Assembly (NCBI GenBank): GCA_009774895.1
Contig: VSOO01000016.1
Span: forward strand, 3,570-15,374
From: Alistipes sp.
GTDB taxonomy: Bacteria > Bacteroidota > Bacteroidia > Bacteroidales > Rikenellaceae
Direction: 5' to 3'
Length of the DNA: 11,805 nt
Shown: positions 8,733 to 11,805 of the stretch, one piece after another
How the letters are laid out: every line of letters begins with the position of its first letter
Position numbering within the stretch: the first letter of the stretch is position 1
The notes under the pieces: generated by a model
What the model saw: the letters and a program-made list of their open reading frames with translations, nothing else
Database searches by the model: none
Told to the model about the DNA's origin: nothing
Program-made: the position numbers and the translations under genes

Positions 8733-9814
8733 AATGGTTTCCAACAGAAAGCGCCCGGAATGATGCCGGCCCTGAATTCATCGACCGCGACGCCGTCGGC
8801 CGAGTAGCGGCGCACGACGCCCTGCTGCTGGTAGTCGATGGCGTCGGCCACGTAGATTTCGGAGGTGACGGGATCGACCGTCAGTCCGTAGTAGAGCGTG
8901 CCCTGCGCCTCGATCAGCGGCCGCACGGGGAACCGCTGCGCATCGACCGGCACGCGCCAGATGTCCTCCATGATGAAGTAAAGGGCGTCGCCCGTGCCGT
9001 CCGTCTGGAGCTCCGAGCAGCGTCGGTCCCCCGGGAACTCCCACATCCGCTCCGCCGTGCGGCGCTCGGGGTCGATGCGGTAGATTGCGGCGGCCTCGTG
9101 CCCTGCGGGGTTGCCCTCGTAGCCGCCGTCGGTCGCCGTCCACAGCATGCCGTGGCGATCGACGACCAGCGACGTGGGCTGCACGCCCACCTCGATCGTG
9201 TCGCACACGGTGTCCGTCTCGGTGTCGATGACCAGGATCCGGTTGTTGTAGGACCAGCAGTTGGTGTAGACGTAGCGTCCGATGCGGACCATCTGTTCGG
9301 TCGATTCCTTGCCCGACTGCTGGGGGGTGTCGATGTAGCCCGTGATGCGGAACGTGCGCGGATCGACGATGCAGATGCGGCGGTCCCAGAGCTGGGTGAC
9401 GTAGGCCTTGTCGTCGCTCAGAAAGTGGATGTAGCGCGGCGAGGTGAGCCCCTCGATGCGTCCCTTGACCCGAAAGGTCTCCAGGTCGATGGCATAGATC
9501 GCACCCGAATTGTTCACCACGATCCACCCCGTGCCCTCGTGCACGGTCATCGACTGGGCCGTGTCGCCCAGCAGCATGCCGTTCGCGCGGCGGAAGACCT
9601 CCTGTGCGGCTTCGCACGTCGCGGGGTCGTAGTAGGTGAGCGAGGCGTTGCCGCCGTTGAAATTGCCCTCGTTCACCACGAAGAGCCCGCGCGCGCCCAC
9701 GGCCGAGAAATCCTCCTCGGCCGTGGGGCCGTACTCCATGCAGCCGGCCGTCAGCAGCAGCAGCGCGGCGCCGAATGCGCGCCGCAGGCAGGGAACACGG
9801 AACATGGCGGTCAT
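8729..9814 (-). CDS. btuG: Surface beta-propeller lipoprotein, BtuG-like (YncE/DUF5074 type)
   Basis: In Bacteroides, BtuG is a seven-bladed propeller lipoprotein on the cell surface that binds cobalamin very tightly and caps the BtuB receptor. This 361-aa protein has a lipoprotein signal (LLLLTAGC, Cys25 lipidated) and then blade-type repeats of the form 'xxIYAIDLETFRVxGxI', for example at 105-120, 146-161, 192-208, 243-258 and 318-347. It opens with GLFVVNEGNFNGGNASLTYYD and ends with VADAIDYQQQGVVRRYSADG and IIPGAFCWK, an ending I associate with BtuG-like proteins. The start at 9814 makes an ATGA overlap with the preceding gene; ATG 9805, three codons in, is also possible and would give the same mature protein. 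The downstream receptor starts within its stop codon, so both are translationally linked. B12 binding is inferred from family and context, not shown by residues I can verify. Confidence 0.8.
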   Translation of the reverse strand: MTAMFRVPCLRRAFGAALLLLTAGCMEYGPTAEEDFSAVGARGLFVVNEGNFNGGNASLTYYDPATCEAAQEVFRRANGMLLGDTAQSMTVHEGTGWIVVNNSGAIYAIDLETFRVKGRIEGLTSPRYIHFLSDDKAYVTQLWDRRICIVDPRTFRITGYIDTPQQSGKESTEQMVRIGRYVYTNCWSYNNRILVIDTETDTVCDTIEVGVQPTSLVVDRHGMLWTATDGGYEGNPAGHEAAAIYRIDPERRTAERMWEFPGDRRCSELQTDGTGDALYFIMEDIWRVPVDAQRFPVRPLIEAQGTLYYGLTVDPVTSEIYVADAIDYQQQGVVRRYSADGVAVDEFRAGIIPGAFCWKPL

Positions 9815-11532
9815 TTGCGTCGGAGAAGGGTATAGTCGCCGATGGCGAAGACCTCGGTGGAGGCTTCGCCGATGCGGCCGTGCACGGCCATCTGTGCCGT
9901 CTGCACCTTCACGAAGTCGATGTACTCCAGGTCGGCGGGGTTGCCTGCGTCGTCCACGGCGTCGGCAATGCGGAACAGGTTGCCGTGGTCGGGATCCATC
10001 GCCTCCGCGGACCAGTTGTCGGCGTAGCCCCAGCCGAAGTCGGGGAGCACCCAGTACTCATCCTCGCCGGTGCCTTCGCTCTGGTCGTACGCACGGTCCG
10101 GCAGCAGGGTGCCGCGCAGCGTGTAGCTCGTGCCCCCGTCGTCGGCCCAAAGGGGATAGAAGTAGTCCTGGGTGTGGAATTCGAGGCGCGGGAGGATGCC
10201 GCCGCCGCCGCGGTTGTCGCGCCATACCACGTCGGTGCCCGGGCCCGAGGGGCGGTAGTAGGTGACGGCGTAGCCGCGCACTACATCGGGATCGTCCCAG
10301 GCCGAGCCTTTCAGTTCGTACCATGTGTCGTCCGGGAGGCCGTTGCCGTTCTCGTCCTGCATGACCCACACGATGCCCGGCTCGCTCGACCCCTCGAAGG
10401 GGTTGCCCTGTATGGCCAGCTCGTAGTCCTCCGCACGGTCGATGCTGTGGTCGAAGCCCACGACGAGCGTGCCGCCGAAAGCTCCCAGCGAGAGACCCGC
10501 CTCGGGGTCTTCGAGTGTTTTCCGCGCATGGGCGCAGGCCTCCTCCATCGTGGCGGCGGAGTAGCCGAACTGCACGAACTGTCCCGGAGCGGGCAGGAAC
10601 GCGTAGACGGCATTGCAGGCCGCGCGGCTTGCGGACGTGGCGGGCCGGTACCCCGCTTTCGGCGGATGCACCGTGATCGTGAACTGCCGCCGGAGGCTTT
10701 GGCCGCCCTTGTTCATGGCCGCTTCGAGCGTGTGGGTTGCGGGCTCGCCGCCGGCGCGGAACACATATTGGCTCTGCGTGCCGCGCTGTACCTCGGTGCC
10801 GTCGAGCGTCCAGACGAATTCTGCTCCCGCCTCGTTGCGGAGTGACACGGGCCGTACGGTGAGCGTGCGGCCTGTCGTCACACCGAACTCCGTGCGGTCG
10901 AATTCCCAGCCGAAGGGCAGCTCCTCCTCGCTGCATACGCGCACGGCGAACTCCACGTGCTCGGTGCCGTCCTCGTTCGTTGCGGCGAAGCGCAGCGTGT
11001 AGGTGCCCCGCTCGGTGCGCACGAAGGTGTATTCGCGCGTGGCGGCGACTTCGGTGCCGTCCACGCTCCAGGCGAAGGTCGCGGGCAGCGTCTCCTGCAC
11101 CACGGGAGCGAGGTGCAGCTCGGTGCCCGCCGCGACGTCGAATCCCTCGGCGGCGCCCGGCAGGGTAATGTAGGGCGGGGTGAGCGCTTCCACGTCGATG
11201 CGCAGCTGCTCCGCGGCCGTGCCGCCCGGGGTCGTGACCCTCAGGTCGAGGTAGCGGCTGCCCTCCTCTTCGCCTACGAACCGGTAGGCGGGGCCGTCGC
11301 CGCAGGGCTCGCCGTCGAGCAGCCAGGCGTAGACCGCCTCCTCGGCATTGCGGTATTCGGGGGCGATGAGCAGTTCGCGTCCCGTCTTCACGGCGTAGAC
11401 GCCCGAAGGGTTGGAGAGGATGATTTCGGGTGCGGGGCGTCCGAGGATCTCCTCGTCGCTGTTACAACCCGAAAGGGCGGCAGCGGCCAGTGCCGCCGCC
11501 GCCCAAGCGGAACGTAAGAGTGTGCGTATCAT
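9811..11532 (-). CDS. Large surface lipoprotein with three Ig/PKD-like repeats and an unassigned C-terminal domain
   Basis: I do not recognise a named function. The 573-aa protein has a lipoprotein signal (ALSGC, Cys23) followed by NSDEE; an acidic stretch right after the lipid cysteine is the type of signal linked to surface display in Bacteroidetes. Three beta-sandwich-like repeats of about 80-85 residues follow (about 35-115, 120-199, 209-289), each with a matching core: YAWLLDGE (69-76), FAWSVDGTE (153-161), FVWTLDGTE (239-247). These resemble PKD/Ig-like repeats. The C-terminal part (about 295-573) is a different domain containing SLGAFGGTLVVGFDHSI and DENGNGLPDD (393-402), which looks like a calcium-binding loop. 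The gene starts 3 bp after the upstream stop and its own stop overlaps the btuG-like start (ATGA). Context suggests an accessory ligand-capture or scaffold component of the same uptake machine; that role is inference. Confidence 0.85.
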   Translation of the reverse strand: MIRTLLRSAWAAAALAAAALSGCNSDEEILGRPAPEIILSNPSGVYAVKTGRELLIAPEYRNAEEAVYAWLLDGEPCGDGPAYRFVGEEEGSRYLDLRVTTPGGTAAEQLRIDVEALTPPYITLPGAAEGFDVAAGTELHLAPVVQETLPATFAWSVDGTEVAATREYTFVRTERGTYTLRFAATNEDGTEHVEFAVRVCSEEELPFGWEFDRTEFGVTTGRTLTVRPVSLRNEAGAEFVWTLDGTEVQRGTQSQYVFRAGGEPATHTLEAAMNKGGQSLRRQFTITVHPPKAGYRPATSASRAACNAVYAFLPAPGQFVQFGYSAATMEEACAHARKTLEDPEAGLSLGAFGGTLVVGFDHSIDRAEDYELAIQGNPFEGSSEPGIVWVMQDENGNGLPDDTWYELKGSAWDDPDVVRGYAVTYYRPSGPGTDVVWRDNRGGGGILPRLEFHTQDYFYPLWADDGGTSYTLRGTLLPDRAYDQSEGTGEDEYWVLPDFGWGYADNWSAEAMDPDHGNLFRIADAVDDAGNPADLEYIDFVKVQTAQMAVHGRIGEASTEVFAIGDYTLLRRK

Positions 11533-11535
11533 GTC

Positions 11536-11805
11536 TTAAAGTACGAAAACCTTCGACGGGAACCAGAAATGTCCCGAGTAGTCGATCGTCTCCAGCACGC
11601 TGCCCGCCGAGTTCAGCACGGCGATGTGCGTGACTTTGTAGTGGTCGCCGTAGCCGCTCTTGACGTAGGTAACGTAGAGACGGTCGGTGGCGCTGTCGTA
11701 GGCCAGGCCGCTGCCGTAGCATTCGTTGCCCTCGGGAACGCTCCAGAAAAGCTCGGAAGTGCCGGTCGCCGTGTCGAATGCGCACACGGTTTTGCTGCTC
11801 CAGCC
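11536..11805 (-). CDS. C-terminal end of a beta-propeller (YncE/DUF5074-like) protein, cut by the window edge
   Basis: Only the last 89 residues are visible; the frame is open to base 11805. The fragment shows propeller-type strands: VCAFDTATGTSELFWSV, then GSGLAYDSATDRLYVTYVKSG, then THIAVLNSAGSVLETIDYSG, ending in HFWFPSKVFVL. The pattern of 'xxDTATG', 'xxYDSATDRLYV' and an aromatic FWFP ending resembles DUF5074-type surface proteins of Bacteroidetes, and it may be a distant relative of the BtuG-like protein two genes downstream. It stops 3 bp before the 573-aa lipoprotein and so belongs to the same operon. Full length, signal sequence and function cannot be judged here. Confidence 0.75.
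   Translation of the reverse strand, partial: GWSSKTVCAFDTATGTSELFWSVPEGNECYGSGLAYDSATDRLYVTYVKSGYGDHYKVTHIAVLNSAGSVLETIDYSGHFWFPSKVFVL

Noticed and set aside
8742..8744. TTG start for the TonB receptor
   Set aside because: ATG 8732 gives a clean signal peptide and the same ATGA overlap arrangement as the junction upstream.

Overview
The window looks like chromosomal DNA from a GC-rich member of the Bacteroidetes, most likely an Alistipes-like gut species. This is inferred from an S46 dipeptidyl-peptidase, a TAnnTTTG-type -7 promoter element, start sites without Shine-Dalgarno sequences, and a BtuB/BtuG-type surface uptake cluster. No rRNA, tRNA, CRISPR array, insertion sequence or phage gene was seen.

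Left half (1-6593, + strand). The window opens inside nadA (quinolinate synthase, NAD biosynthesis). After 29 bp comes a 709-aa secreted S46 serine dipeptidyl-peptidase of DPP7 type, closed by a strong intrinsic terminator. A 200-bp intergenic stretch follows, with four exact tandem copies of a 10-bp unit and a Bacteroidetes -7 box almost touching the next start codon. Next are queD (6-carboxytetrahydropterin synthase, queuosine/7-deazaguanine pathway) and, 37 bp on, polA, a full three-domain DNA polymerase I with both exonuclease active sites intact.

Right half (6678-11805, - strand), converging on polA across a GC-rich hairpin. Read 5' to 3' on the - strand it holds: the end of a beta-propeller (YncE/DUF5074-like) protein cut by the window edge; a 573-aa lipoprotein with three Ig/PKD-like repeats and an unrecognised C-terminal domain; a 361-aa BtuG-like propeller lipoprotein; and a 684-aa BtuB-like TonB-dependent receptor. 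The last three genes are joined by two ATGA stop/start overlaps, and the first gap is 3 bp, so this is one tightly coupled operon. By analogy with Bacteroides BtuB-BtuG systems it probably captures and imports cobalamin or a related corrinoid. A controlling riboswitch, if present, would lie beyond the right edge.

Most of the window is ordinary core-genome content. The part most worth a second look is the corrinoid-type operon with its large uncharacterised lipoprotein. Smaller points are the possible leaderless queD promoter, the clamp-binding-like motif in the PolA linker and the residues that set peptidase specificity.
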